Positions 1 to 8,356 are shown, counted from the stretch's first letter. The stretch: 64,000 nucleotides of DNA from Sphingobacterium sp. GVS05A (GCF_019969845.1 NZ_JAHXYR010000003.1:1-64000), one strand, 5' to 3'. Made by a program: numbers and translations. The notes: generated from the sequence alone by a model not told the origin.

Positions 1-81
1 TCTTCCCATTCCGAACAGAGCAGTCAAGCCCGCCAGAGCCGATGGTATTGCCGTAACAGGTGGGAGAGTAGGTCGGTGCCT
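1..81 (+). rRNA. rrf: 5S ribosomal RNA, 3' part
   Basis: The window opens inside a 5S rRNA. The conserved 5S core (CCGAACAG near 11-18, GCCGATGGTA near 37-46, GGGAGAGTAGG near 62-72) is present and the gene closes with GGTCGGTGCC near 71-80, followed by a T run. The 5' third lies before the window, so this is the end of an rRNA operon read on the plus strand. The exact 3' nucleotide is uncertain by a few bases. Confidence 0.93.
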
Positions 82-93
82 TTTTTTACACAG

Positions 94-126
94 AAGCCCT
101 TGCTGGAAACAGTCAAGGGCTTCTTG
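94..126 (+). terminator. rRNA operon terminator
   Basis: AAGCCCTTG at 94-102 pairs perfectly with CAAGGGCTT at 114-122 across an 11-base loop, and a T run (81-87) precedes the stem. It sits 12 bases after the 5S rRNA end, as expected for the terminator of the rRNA operon. Confidence 0.75.
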
Positions 127-529
127 CGTTTACATACTTCCCAGAAGATTCCAAAGAGCAATGGTGCCGCGACAAAGCCCACTGGGGTGACGCTCGGAAA
201 AGTGGCACAGATGTTCCGCAACCCTACTATCTGGTACAAAGCTGTATGGCACTGCTCTAAGGTGCTATCGGATCAAGCAGAATTCTTGGGGGAATATCTT
301 ACCCTATGTTATTGCCGCACTTGCTGTAGTGATCTTTATCGAATGAACTTCTATATGGATCTTCTCTGCGTGGGAGTAAACTTGTATACCATCTTACTCC
401 CCTATAATAATTATGCTTGTTCTCGGTTGAAAAGTTTCTGGAGCATAGCTTATAGCTTTGAATATATTCCCCGTTCCATTCTATGCGAAGATAAGGTTAA
501 AAGATATATTGTTTTAGTACTACTAAAAT

Positions 530-783
530 ATGAGGATTAGATTGGAGATAGATAAGAACCGTTTAGATTTGTTATTACAAATAGTTACTTCGAGCTTAAA
601 CCAGGCAAGAAAAATGTAATACTTAAACAAAGGAAATATACTATATTATCAGATGTTGATGGAATTCTCTTGCAATATATAAATGAAAAACAGCCTCTCA
701 AGATAGCTGCTATATATGGAAAAGATTTGAAGTGGTACAAAATCCATTATGAAGGAAGGAAACTATTGAATTTAAGATATTGA
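530..783 (+). pseudogene. Frameshifted small gene remnant
   Basis: An ATG at 530 opens a frame reading MRIRLEIDKN and then loses sense. The frame shifted by one base, open from 556 to a TGA at 781-783, continues with protein-like sequence (FVITNSYFELKPGKK, later KIAAIYGKDLKWYKIHY). A single-base indel near 560-570 would join the two halves into a reading frame of about 84 codons. The NSYFELKPGKK segment faintly recalls the C-terminal Ig-like domain of GH2/beta-mannosidase-type enzymes, but this is only a resemblance. It could also be the broken 3' end of a larger lost gene. Confidence 0.35.
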
Positions 784-836
784 ATGGTTAGTTCAGGGAG
801 AATTTAAAAATTTTTTGTTAAATAGCATAATGGTTA

Positions 837-868
837 AGAGAGCCTAGCTTTAAAAAACTAGGCTCTCT
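837..868 (-). terminator. Terminator of the START-like gene
   Basis: AGAGAGCCTAG (837-847) pairs with CTAGGCTCTCT (858-868), an 11-bp perfect stem, with an A/T-rich loop. It lies 17 bases past the stop of the minus-strand gene at 886-1272. Confidence 0.65.
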
Positions 869-885
869 GTTGATCTTATTTAAAA

Positions 886-1272
886 TTAATCTTCTTCAGT
901 ATAAAAATCAATTAGAGAAGAGATATAAGGATCTTCCCAACCTTCAGCAATATTTTCATAATCTTCATCTGGTATATTGGTCTGTCTAATCTCTAATGAA
1001 GTTCCTTTTTTGTGTTCATGTAGTTTTAATGTAACAATGGAAGGACTGTCAGTTTCTCCGAAATACCATTCCTGCACAATTTTGGTAGAAGGTTCCAATT
1101 CCAAGAACCGGCCAGTAATTGCACCATCCCACAAAGAAAATTCACCATTTACAGTTGCATCTATTGATACAAGATCGCCAGTCCAAAGGCGGGCCGTAAT
1201 TTCGGTTGTTAAGGCGAGATACAGTTCATCTGGTGTCGCCGGGATAATAGCGTATTTCTTGAGATCTTTCAT
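886..1272 (-). CDS. SRPBCC/START-like (AHSA1-type) domain protein
   Basis: This 128-residue cytosolic protein has the layout of the AHSA1/activator of Hsp90 ATPase-like branch of the SRPBCC fold: an N-terminal helix region with ATPDELYLALTTE and a W-T-G turn (residues 12-32), a central GEFSLWDGAITG strand pair (about 43-54) leading to QEWYF, and a C-terminal GWEDPY helix start (about 111-116). The family binds hydrophobic ligands or assists proteins; no specific ligand can be named. Start: ATG at 1272, with an exact -7 box (TAAATTTG) ending four bases upstream, which suggests a leaderless mRNA. It stands alone and ends at a strong hairpin. Confidence 0.85.
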   Translation of the reverse strand: MKDLKKYAIIPATPDELYLALTTEITARLWTGDLVSIDATVNGEFSLWDGAITGRFLELEPSTKIVQEWYFGETDSPSIVTLKLHEHKKGTSLEIRQTNIPDEDYENIAEGWEDPYISSLIDFYTEED

Positions 1273-1276
1273 AATG

Positions 1277-1284
1277 CAAATTTA
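1277..1284 (-). promoter_or_regulatory. -7 promoter box, START-like gene
   Basis: On the minus strand TAAATTTG matches the Bacteroidota -7 consensus TAnnTTTG exactly and is separated from the ATG at 1272 by only four bases. No good -33 TTTG is visible upstream. Confidence 0.5.
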
Positions 1285-1360
1285 CTCTTTCCCGTAATTT
1301 ACTAGTTATTTTGACTTCATTTTTATTTATATTATTTTTAGCACAAACTATTAGGACGAC

Positions 1361-2728
1361 ATGAGTAATTTTCTGCCAAATTCATTAGTGAAAAAATTAG
1401 GTGTAAACCCATTATTCGATACCGCTGAATTTATTAAAGTACATGAGGAAGGCAAGCGAGCAACAGCGATACGGTTAAACCCTCGCAAATTGAAGGAATG
1501 TCCATTTTCCAGCGGAGGAACGGTGCCTTGGTGCGAGAGCGCTTTTTATCTCAAGGAACGCCCTGTATTCACGCTGGATCCTTTATTTCATGCTGGTGGC
1601 TATTATCCCCAAGACGCATCATCTATGTTTATAGACCACGTTATCCATAAGCTGGAAATAGGATCTAAACCAGTTCGTGCATTGGATCTCTGTGCAGCTC
1701 CTGGAGGAAAGTCTACTTTGCTAAACAGTAGCTTACATCCCGATAGTCTACTTGTCGCCAATGAAATAATCAAGACCCGTGTGAATATCTTACAGGATAA
1801 TCTAACAAAATGGGGAAATGCAAATACGGTGGTCACCAATAATGATCCTTCGGCTTTTGATCGATTGCCAGGATATTTTGATATTATGGTGGTAGATGCA
1901 CCTTGTTCTGGATCAGGTATGTTTAGAAAGGATGCTGATGCAATAGATGAATGGTCGGAAGCAAATGTCAAACTTTGTAGCGAAAGACAACAAAGAATAT
2001 TGGCAGAAAGTATGGCTTCATTGAAAACAGGTGGATACCTCTTTTATTCAACCTGCTCTTATTCGGAGGAGGAAAATGAAGATATTGCAGATTGGCTAAT
2101 AGAAAACGGAGATTTTGAATCTATCGAAATCGCCATTGATGATAATTGGGGGATCGAGCGTACTAAGTCGGTTGGGCATGGGGCACATGGCTATCGTTTC
2201 TATCCACATAAGTTAGGCGGGGAGGGTTTTTTTATTACAGTTTTGAAGAAAGTTGCAGAGCAAGGTACATTTAATAGAAAAAGAATAAAACCAGAGAAAT
2301 CGGATGTGCCGAAGGGAATTCTAGATACTTGGATATTGAACGTTGACGAGTTCTTCCCATTTATCCATCATGATGACCTATATATATTCCCCAAAAAGTA
2401 TGAAAATGATTTGAAATATCTTCAGAATGTACTCTATCTCAAAAATGCTGGAATCAATACTGGAAAACTTAATCGAAAGGAACTCATTCCAAGCCACGCA
2501 CTGGCGTTAAGTAATGTATTAAACCCAGGCTTCCAAAGTCTTGAACTTTCGCTTGAGGAGGCTCAAAACTACCTTAGAAAGGAAAACGTGACACTAGATA
2601 CTGTATCTTCTGGTATGAAAGGCTGGACCCTTGCTAAATATAAAGGAATGTCACTTGGGTGGATGAAACTATTACCAAATAGGATCAATAATTATTATCC
2701 TAAGGAATTACGAATTGTGAATCTATAA
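1361..2728 (+). CDS. rsmF: rRNA cytosine-C5 methyltransferase, RsmF-like (NOL1/NOP2/Sun)
   Basis: This 455-residue enzyme should transfer a methyl group from SAM to C5 of a cytosine in rRNA. The SAM-binding motif LDLCAAPGGKST lies at residues 108-119. The two NSUN cysteines are present: DAPCSGSGMF (Cys182) and STCSYS (Cys232, the expected nucleophile). Residues 1-70 form the usual N-terminal RNA-binding part, and about 300-455 match the extra C-terminal domain that separates RsmF/YebU-type enzymes from RsmB. The start at ATG 1361 follows an A/G-rich stretch (AGGACGAC). It is convergent with coaBC. Which cytosine it modifies cannot be read from sequence, so the gene symbol is by family. Confidence 0.88.
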   Translation: MSNFLPNSLVKKLGVNPLFDTAEFIKVHEEGKRATAIRLNPRKLKECPFSSGGTVPWCESAFYLKERPVFTLDPLFHAGGYYPQDASSMFIDHVIHKLEIGSKPVRALDLCAAPGGKSTLLNSSLHPDSLLVANEIIKTRVNILQDNLTKWGNANTVVTNNDPSAFDRLPGYFDIMVVDAPCSGSGMFRKDADAIDEWSEANVKLCSERQQRILAESMASLKTGGYLFYSTCSYSEEENEDIADWLIENGDFESIEIAIDDNWGIERTKSVGHGAHGYRFYPHKLGGEGFFITVLKKVAEQGTFNRKRIKPEKSDVPKGILDTWILNVDEFFPFIHHDDLYIFPKKYENDLKYLQNVLYLKNAGINTGKLNRKELIPSHALALSNVLNPGFQSLELSLEEAQNYLRKENVTLDTVSSGMKGWTLAKYKGMSLGWMKLLPNRINNYYPKELRIVNL

Positions 2729-2751
2729 CAGATAATAGAAATCATATACTC

Positions 2752-2765
2752 CCCTAAATTTAGGG
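2752..2765. terminator. Palindrome between convergent genes
   Basis: CCCTAAATTTAGGG is a perfect 14-bp palindrome placed between the stops of the methyltransferase gene (2728) and coaBC (2771), and may end transcription from both sides. The stem is short and mostly A:T, so this is tentative. Confidence 0.4.
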
Positions 2766-2770
2766 AAAAT

Positions 2771-3979
2771 TTATATTGTCGAAGGAATATGCTGTAAGAT
2801 AATCGAACAGATATCTTTTGCAACATCTTCCTTCGATTTCAATGGGAATACGTTGCTTTCGCCTGAACGATTGATAATTGTGACTTTATTTGTATCGGTA
2901 GCAAATCCAGCTCCCTGATCTTGCATGGAATTGAGAACGATAAAATCGAGATTCTTTCGGACCAATTTGTCTTTTGCATTTTCGAGCTCGTTGTTGGTTT
3001 CTAAAGCAAATCCGATTAGTAATTGATCTTTCTTCTTTTTGCTTCCTAAAGTGGCGAGAATATCCGTTGTTTTCTTTAAAGCAATAGAAAATTCTTCCTC
3101 TTTCTTCTTTATCTTCTGAGATGCTACTTCAATAGGGGTGTAGTCGGCAACTGCGGCACTCATGACAATTATAGCAGCATGATCAAAGTACTTTTCACAG
3201 GCTTGAAGCATCTCTGCAGCAGAAGTGACCGGAACAACAGTTATTTGATCAGGTTTCGGTAGTGCGGTAGGCCCGGAAACTAGGGTTACATCAGCCCCAA
3301 GTTCTTTTAATTGTTGGGCAATAGCATAGCCCATTTTTCCACTAGAATGATTTCCAATAAAGCGTACAGGGTCTATTGCCTCGTAAGTGGGGCCAGCTGA
3401 TACAAGCGCTTTTTTACCTAATAATGGGAGATTTTGGTTGGAGTAATTTTCTAGGAAATGAAAAATTTCTTCTGGTTCGGCGAGACGTCCCTCTCCTACT
3501 AATCCACTAGCTAATTCACCTTTTTCAGGTGGGATAATAATGTTGCCATAAGCTCCTAGTTTAACGATATTCGATTGCGTGGACGGGTGCTTCCACATAT
3601 CTAAATCCATTGCAGGAGCTAAGAAGACCGGGCACTTTGCGGATAAATATACAGCCATCAGTAGGTTATCACAGAGACCATTCGCCATCTTTGCGATGGT
3701 GTTTGCTGTGGCTGGGGCTACAAGTATATAGTCTGCATTTAGCGCAATTTCCACATGATTATTCCATTCTCCAGTATCCGGCTGATAATAGTCAACAAAA
3801 ACAGGATTTTTGGAAAGCGTAGATAGTGTAAGCGGGGTAATGAATGCTGTGGCATCCTCCGACATAATTACTTTAACCTGAGCATCCGCTTTTACAAGCA
3901 GACGAATCAAAGTTGCAATCTTGTATGCGGCGATACTGCCGCATACAGCAATTACAATATTTTTTCCAGCTAAAGCCAT
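2771..3979 (-). CDS. coaBC: CoaBC, phosphopantothenoylcysteine synthase/decarboxylase
   Basis: This bifunctional enzyme of coenzyme A synthesis joins 4'-phosphopantothenate to cysteine using CTP and then decarboxylates the product to 4'-phosphopantetheine. The flavin-binding CoaC domain covers residues 1-180: CGSIAAYK (13-20), the catalytic histidine in NNHVE (His75), PAMDLDMW (122-129) and the substrate flap ASGLVGEGR (157-165). The flap has Ser where E. coli has the Cys of its ACG motif. The CoaB domain follows, with SAGPTYEAIDPVRFIGN (194-210) and the SSGKMG loop. The 402-residue length is normal. It starts 14 bases after rpoZ and is the third gene of the bamD-rpoZ-coaBC operon, an order familiar in Bacteroidota. 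Confidence 0.96.
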   Translation of the reverse strand: MALAGKNIVIAVCGSIAAYKIATLIRLLVKADAQVKVIMSEDATAFITPLTLSTLSKNPVFVDYYQPDTGEWNNHVEIALNADYILVAPATANTIAKMANGLCDNLLMAVYLSAKCPVFLAPAMDLDMWKHPSTQSNIVKLGAYGNIIIPPEKGELASGLVGEGRLAEPEEIFHFLENYSNQNLPLLGKKALVSAGPTYEAIDPVRFIGNHSSGKMGYAIAQQLKELGADVTLVSGPTALPKPDQITVVPVTSAAEMLQACEKYFDHAAIIVMSAAVADYTPIEVASQKIKKKEEEFSIALKKTTDILATLGSKKKKDQLLIGFALETNNELENAKDKLVRKNLDFIVLNSMQDQGAGFATDTNKVTIINRSGESNVFPLKSKEDVAKDICSIILQHIPSTI

Positions 3980-3993
3980 CGTTGATTCTGCGA

Positions 3994-4323
3994 TTAGTCC
4001 TGCTCTTTAGAAGGATTTCTGTAATACACTTTATCGTGTAGAAATTCATCGATTGCTACCAAAGTAGGTTTTGGCATACGTTCGTAATGTTTAGAAATCT
4101 CTATTTGTTCGCGGTTTTCGAATACCTCTTCTAAGTTATCGTTATTACTTGCAAACTCAGCAAGTTTTCCGTTTAGTTCTTCCTTAATATCTACTGCAAT
4201 TTGATTCGCGCGTTTAGAAATAACTACAATGGATTCATAGAGATTGTCAGTTCCTTTGTCCAATTGTCTTAAGTCACGTGTAACTGTAGAATTTGGAATT
4301 GAATTATTATTTTTTTGACTCAT
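3994..4323 (-). CDS. rpoZ: RNA polymerase omega/Rpb6-like subunit
   Basis: This 109-residue protein is the Bacteroidota version of the omega (Rpb6-family) subunit, which binds the RNA polymerase beta' subunit and helps assembly. The family signature is the LYESIVVISKRANQI stretch at residues 28-42, which matches the conserved omega helix with its A/R-N-Q-I core. The start chosen is the ATG at 4323 (MSQKNNN); an upstream in-frame start at 4389 would add a Lys-rich leader inside bamD and is not credible. The first 17 bases overlap the 3' end of bamD, so the two are probably translationally coupled. Confidence 0.88.
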   Translation of the reverse strand: MSQKNNNSIPNSTVTRDLRQLDKGTDNLYESIVVISKRANQIAVDIKEELNGKLAEFASNNDNLEEVFENREQIEISKHYERMPKPTLVAIDEFLHDKVYYRNPSKEQD

Positions 4324-5236
4324 CTTTTTGGGTATTTTCTTTTTCTTTTTTCGCCTTTTGTTCTTTGATATATGCTTCTTGCTCAGCAAGAGCTTTATTA
4401 TATTCTTTCATGTGGGAAGCGGCCGTCTTAATTCCTTTTTCAGAATCTTGACGAATAGATTCCGCTTCTTTTATATGTTTGCTATTGGGATAGTTACTCG
4501 CAAAGCTACGGTAGTAATCCAATGTTTCGTCATATCTGCTTTCCTGCTTTTGCAAAATACTTTTTGAAGCAAATATATATTGTGCCTTTAGCGTCAGAAA
4601 TTCAATTTCTTCAGCGTATTTGGTGTCGGGATATTCTTTCAGTACATTTTGTAACGCAATTACAGCGGCTCTATAATCATCATTCAACCCCATATCATAA
4701 TAGAGTCTAGCATTGGCAAAAGCCTTAAGTTCGAGTTTATCTCTTAACTTTTGAATGAGGTCTGAGGCCTCTTTAGAACGTTCTGATTCTGGATAGAGAT
4801 TGACAAAAAGCTGCAGGGCATCGATTGCTTTTTTCGTATTTGCTTGATCCAAAGTTGACCGAGGTGAATCCAAATAGTAACAATAAGCATGCATAAAACG
4901 ACATTCTTCCGCCCGTGGACTGTTCGGATAAACATCTGCAAAGTCCTTAAAGTGATATGCCGCAGAAGTATAATCTTTCAAACGGTAATTGGCAAATGCC
5001 AAATAATAGTAGATATTTTCTGCCTCAGCTTGTCCGCGGAATTTTGTCCGCAAGTCATCAAACAAAACTAACGCCTTTGTATATTTCTTTTTCTCATAAA
5101 GTTTTACGGCTTCTTCGTACTTTTGAGCGATATTATTGCTTGCGCGCAATTTCTCAAATTTACTCTTGCAACCAGTAAACACCAATAGAAACATCATGCC
5201 GGCACAGATAGCCGCTATACGCCTATTTAAAAACAT
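4307..5236 (-). CDS. bamD: Outer-membrane assembly lipoprotein BamD
   Basis: BamD is the TPR lipoprotein of the BAM complex, which folds beta-barrel proteins into the outer membrane. The 309-residue product has a lipoprotein signal ending in FTGC (Cys23), followed by about five TPR-like helical repeats: EEAVKLYEKKKYTKALVLF, then the typical NIYYYLAFANYRLKDYTSAAYHFKDF region with YPNSPRAEE, and later LYPESERSKEA and YPDTKYAEE. The C-terminal tail (about 285-309) is Lys/Glu-rich and looks disordered. First gene of the operon with rpoZ and coaBC. An exact -7 box TATCTTTG ends four bases before the ATG. Confidence 0.95.
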   Translation of the reverse strand: MFLNRRIAAICAGMMFLLVFTGCKSKFEKLRASNNIAQKYEEAVKLYEKKKYTKALVLFDDLRTKFRGQAEAENIYYYLAFANYRLKDYTSAAYHFKDFADVYPNSPRAEECRFMHAYCYYLDSPRSTLDQANTKKAIDALQLFVNLYPESERSKEASDLIQKLRDKLELKAFANARLYYDMGLNDDYRAAVIALQNVLKEYPDTKYAEEIEFLTLKAQYIFASKSILQKQESRYDETLDYYRSFASNYPNSKHIKEAESIRQDSEKGIKTAASHMKEYNKALAEQEAYIKEQKAKKEKENTQKDESKK

Positions 5237-5240
5237 TTTA

Positions 5241-5271
5241 CAAAGATAAGTGAATTTGTTATACTAATCAA
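5241..5271 (-). promoter_or_regulatory. Promoter of bamD-rpoZ-coaBC
   Basis: On the minus strand a -33 TTG (5269-5271) is followed after 20 bases by the exact -7 box TATCTTTG (5241-5248). The box ends four bases before the bamD ATG, so the transcript would start at or within a few bases of the start codon. Confidence 0.65.
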
Positions 5272-5477
5272 TTAAATTTTACTGCGCAATATAGTTTAAT
5301 AATTATTTGATCCCAAAAACAACATTTTTTATTAACATTCTTTAACTCGTTGGATGCAATTTGGTGGCAGTATTGTCATGAACTTGTTGTTTTTCCATTG
5401 CCCAAGGAGAGGAAAAATATAGATTTTAAAATATTTGATTATCTTTACATGTACAATCATTGAATTTAATAAAGAGT

Positions 5478-5753
5478 ATGACTTTAAAAGAAAAAGTGGA
5501 GCAAGCATTGGATACCTTGAGACCTTATTTGGAAACTGATGGCGGAAATGTGAGTGTTGAAGAGATTACTGCAGATAATGTCGTGCGATTAAAACTATTG
5601 GGCGCTTGCGCTTCATGTTCAATGAGCATTATGACTTTTAAAGCAGGATTGGAACAAGCTATAAAAAAAGCTGTACCAGAGGTAACAGCTGTTGAAGCAA
5701 TTAATCTAACTGATCCAGATTCTCCTGATGCGACCTTGCCGTCGGCCAATTAG
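5478..5753 (+). CDS. NifU C-terminal domain Fe-S carrier (Nfu type)
   Basis: This 91-residue protein is a stand-alone NifU C-terminal domain, which carries a [4Fe-4S] cluster and hands it to target enzymes. The conserved RPYLETDGG stretch is at residues 15-23 and the cluster-binding CASC (Cys44, Cys47) is intact. The chosen start is the ATG at 5478 (MTLKEKVEQAL), which gives the usual N-terminus; the frame could be extended to a TTG at 5460. The gene is divergent from bamD across about 240 bp. The C-terminal 15 residues (DPDSPDATLPSAN) are a short polar tail. Confidence 0.9.
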   Translation: MTLKEKVEQALDTLRPYLETDGGNVSVEEITADNVVRLKLLGACASCSMSIMTFKAGLEQAIKKAVPEVTAVEAINLTDPDSPDATLPSAN

Positions 5754-5798
5754 TTTATCTATTAACACAATTTAACGGCTAGCTCAGCTGCTTTTGTG

Positions 5799-5806
5799 TA
5801 AATTTG
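5799..5806 (+). promoter_or_regulatory. -7 promoter box, CarboxypepD-reg gene
   Basis: TAAATTTG is an exact TAnnTTTG box and ends four bases before the ATG at 5811, predicting a leaderless or nearly leaderless mRNA. Confidence 0.5.
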
Positions 5807-5810
5807 TTCT

Positions 5811-6461
5811 ATGAAGTTGCTGATCCCTATATTATTAGTTTTATCTGTATTTTTTGAGTCTTCGACTTTAAAGGCGCAAGAAAGGAAGATCGTCCAATAT
5901 TCCGGTATTGTAACTACTGTGGGGTCTGGGCTTCCTGTTGGATATGCTACAGTAACCAATTTATCTTTCCGTAACGAGGCCATTTCGGCCAATAATGAAG
6001 GCTATTTTTCTTTCGTAGCTCATGTAGGAGACACACTTCGCTTTTCCTCTGTAGGATTCGATCCGCTCATTGTAACTGTACCTGAAGTTGCCGGCGACAA
6101 ATATACAGCTAGTATCGTAATGCAAAATTTGGTAACTGAATTGCCAATGGTGACTCCATATCCCTGGGCGAGTATTGAGGAATTTAATATTGCATTTATG
6201 AACTTAGATGTATCTGAGGATCATATTGTACGGGCAAAAAGAACACTTTCCAACGAATCTTTATCAGCTATGGCTGCTGTAGTACCTCGCGATGGCAACG
6301 AGATGCGTTCAATCAATAACGCACAAAGTTTCAATACAATGAATAATAAAGTCATTAACCAACGTTACGCAAATCCGCTATTAAATCCTTTTGCATGGGG
6401 AAGTTTAATACAGCAAATAACGAAGGGAAGTCAAAGCCGTTCCAAAAGCTCCCGCTATTAA
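5811..6461 (+). CDS. Exported CarboxypepD-reg-like domain protein
   Basis: This 216-residue protein has an N-terminal signal peptide with cleavage expected after residue 22 (LKA|QERK). Residues about 28-110 form a carboxypeptidase-regulatory-like beta-sandwich: GIVTTVGSGLPVGYATV, then NNEGYFSFVAHVGDTLRFSS, the usual pattern for this domain in Bacteroidota surface proteins. The remaining 100 residues are polar, with an Asn-rich stretch (INNAQSFNTMNNK) and a basic Ser-rich C-terminus. There is no beta-barrel, so it is a free periplasmic or surface protein of unknown role. Its stop overlaps the stop of the convergent permease gene by a few bases. Confidence 0.75.
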   Translation: MKLLIPILLVLSVFFESSTLKAQERKIVQYSGIVTTVGSGLPVGYATVTNLSFRNEAISANNEGYFSFVAHVGDTLRFSSVGFDPLIVTVPEVAGDKYTASIVMQNLVTELPMVTPYPWASIEEFNIAFMNLDVSEDHIVRAKRTLSNESLSAMAAVVPRDGNEMRSINNAQSFNTMNNKVINQRYANPLLNPFAWGSLIQQITKGSQSRSKSSRY

Positions 6462-7687
6462 TCTGTTGCTTTGAGCTTGTTCAGCTCCTTTACACTTATC
6501 TTTGCTGAGAAATAAGAAACTAATCCCGAAATACTGGTTACCGTGATGAATACTAAACCATAGTCGCTCCAGCGGCTAAGCATAGGGTAGCTATCCAAAA
6601 TAGCGTTAGCACCATCTTCAACCCGTATTATACCATAGGTTGATTGAATATAATTGAATATTGCTCCAATTAATAAACCTAAAATGCAGCCAATAATTGC
6701 AATCATCAACCCCTCATAAAAGAAGATGCGTTGAATTAAGCTATTGTTACCACCTAGACTTTTTAGGACTGTCATATCCTTTTGTTTATCCAATACTAGC
6801 ATCGTCAATGAACCTACAATATTAAAAATTGCGATGATACTAATCAATGTTAAGATAAAAAACACAACCCATCTCTCTACACGTACATTTCTATATAAGG
6901 TTGGGTTTTGCTCTTCCCGATTCTTGACGAGATACTCTTCACCTAATTTTTTTTGAAGGTCCTGTTCAAATAGCTTGATGTTAGTGCCCTCCTTTAGATA
7001 AAATTCAATAGCGGAAACTCTGTCATATTCACCGAGTACTTCTTTGGCAAACGAAATGGGTGTAATAACGAAATTGTCAAAGTCCTGTTGGTATCTGAGG
7101 ACACCTCCTGGACTGATAGCTCTAATATTAAATTCTTCAGCAGGATTAGATGTGTTTTTGACGCCTTTTCTTGGTGAATAAACTTGGATTAAATCAGGGG
7201 TATTTTGCATAGAAATACCGAGATTAGCCTGGACACTTGCTCCAAGTATAGCCAGGTTAGTTGAATCACGTGAGAGCTGATATACGCCATCCACAAGAAT
7301 ACTATCACCAATACTCTTATTAAGCGATTTGGGCTCGATTCCTTTGATAGTTGAGATATACTGTCGATTTGCATATTGAAGTAATACCTTCTCTTCTAAT
7401 ACTTCTGTATAATGGATAACATTAGGATTCTTTCGCAGCTCATTAAAGACTGATTTATTTGTTGTAAAGAGCTTACCTTTTTGTGGCTCTATCTTTAGTT
7501 CAGGAGCAAATTTGCTATACATAGATATAATAAGCTCCTCCATCCCATTGAAAGAGGAAAGGAGTATGATTAATGCGGCACTACTTACCGTAACACCTAT
7601 CACACTAATTGAGGAGATGATATTAATAGCGTTGACTGATTTTTTTGAAAACAGGTATCTCTTGGCAAATAGAAAAGGTAAGTTCAT
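6458..7687 (-). CDS. ABC transporter permease, LolC/LolE (FtsX) type
   Basis: This 409-residue inner-membrane protein has the LolC/E topology: one N-terminal membrane helix (about 20-48, after KRYLFSKK), a large periplasmic domain, and three C-terminal helices (about 276-299, 328-350 and 375-394). LolC/E family proteins form the membrane part of the transporter that releases lipoproteins toward the outer membrane. The expected ATPase (LolD) and periplasmic carrier are not adjacent, which is common in Bacteroidota. It begins three bases after the stop of the MBL hydrolase gene, so the two are co-transcribed. LolC and LolE cannot be told apart here. Confidence 0.85.
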   Translation of the reverse strand: MNLPFLFAKRYLFSKKSVNAINIISSISVIGVTVSSAALIILLSSFNGMEELIISMYSKFAPELKIEPQKGKLFTTNKSVFNELRKNPNVIHYTEVLEEKVLLQYANRQYISTIKGIEPKSLNKSIGDSILVDGVYQLSRDSTNLAILGASVQANLGISMQNTPDLIQVYSPRKGVKNTSNPAEEFNIRAISPGGVLRYQQDFDNFVITPISFAKEVLGEYDRVSAIEFYLKEGTNIKLFEQDLQKKLGEEYLVKNREEQNPTLYRNVRVERWVVFFILTLISIIAIFNIVGSLTMLVLDKQKDMTVLKSLGGNNSLIQRIFFYEGLMIAIIGCILGLLIGAIFNYIQSTYGIIRVEDGANAILDSYPMLSRWSDYGLVFITVTSISGLVSYFSAKISVKELNKLKATD

Positions 7688-7690
7688 ATC

Positions 7691-8332
7691 TTATCCTTGT
7701 ATAAATGGATTGGAGTTCTTTTCAAAACCTATTGTCGTTGATGGGCCATGACCTGGGTAGACAACGGTGTCATCGGGTAAAGTATAAAGTCTTTGCTTAA
7801 TATTATCTAAAAGCTGCTGATGATTTCCTCCGGGTAGATCAGTACGACCAATACTATTGCGGAACAAGACATCCCCACCAATTAAGAATTTTTGAGAAGC
7901 GGAATAAAAACAGATATGGGCCGGTGAGTGGCCGGGCGCCAATATCACTTGCAATTCGTCATTGTCTATTTGTATTTTGTCTCCATCTTTTAGAAATACT
8001 TCTCCAATAGGAGAGATGTCATACCGGAATCCCATTTGCGGGGCATAGTTTTGAACTGCAACCAATGTAGATAGTTCTCCTTCGTGAAATTGAGGAAGTA
8101 AATCAAACTTCTCATGAATAAAATAATTGCCCAAGACATGATCAATGTGACAATGTGTATTCAGTAACAATTGCGGAGTGAGATTGTGAAGATCGATAAA
8201 GGTTAAAAACTCCTCCTGTTCTTTTTCGCCATACATACCCGGGTCAATAATTAAGGCGTTTCCCTCTTCGTTATACAACAAGTAGGTGTTTTCTTGGTAT
8301 GGATTGAAAGTGAATGTTCTGATCGTTAGCAT
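7691..8332 (-). CDS. MBL-fold metallo-hydrolase, glyoxalase II-like
   Basis: This 213-residue enzyme carries the metal-binding set of the metallo-beta-lactamase fold: THCHIDH (His60, His62, Asp64, His65), GHSPAH (134-139), the bridging Asp154 in IGGDVLF, and GHG near residue 195. The substrate is probably a small thioester (glyoxalase II-like), but the separate C-terminal substrate domain of true GloB is missing, as in YcbL-type proteins, so the substrate is unknown. It lies between aroE and the permease gene on the same strand. A near-match -7 box (TAATTTTA) ends four bases before the ATG. Confidence 0.85.
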   Translation of the reverse strand: MLTIRTFTFNPYQENTYLLYNEEGNALIIDPGMYGEKEQEEFLTFIDLHNLTPQLLLNTHCHIDHVLGNYFIHEKFDLLPQFHEGELSTLVAVQNYAPQMGFRYDISPIGEVFLKDGDKIQIDNDELQVILAPGHSPAHICFYSASQKFLIGGDVLFRNSIGRTDLPGGNHQQLLDNIKQRLYTLPDDTVVYPGHGPSTTIGFEKNSNPFIQG

Positions 8333-8356
8333 AAAGTAAAATTACATTTTTTATTG

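Larger units (their letters stand above)
127..885. other. Gene-poor, decayed stretch after the rRNA operon
   Basis: No intact gene is recognisable. Two fragments look like former coding DNA. An open frame at 191-343, without an ATG, ends in a hydrophobic tail (ILPYVIAALAVVIFIE, stop at 344-346) that resembles the last membrane segment of a protein. A second fragment at 530-783 is listed separately as a pseudogene. A long frame running from 76 through the rRNA terminator to 540 is judged spurious because it starts in rRNA/terminator sequence and has a composition unlike a protein. Confidence 0.5.

Noticed and set aside
24..239. 71-codon minus-strand frame over the 5S rRNA
   Set aside because: It lies antisense to rRNA and its terminator, so it is a shadow frame.
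76..540. 154-codon open frame on the plus strand
   Set aside because: It begins in the rRNA tail and runs through the terminator hairpin; residue use is unlike a protein and no family pattern is visible.
5460..5477. TTG start adding six residues to the NifU-like protein
   Set aside because: The ATG at 5478 gives the usual N-terminus; similar TTG extensions at 24517, 26592, 47711, 48589 and 55666 were set aside for the same reason.
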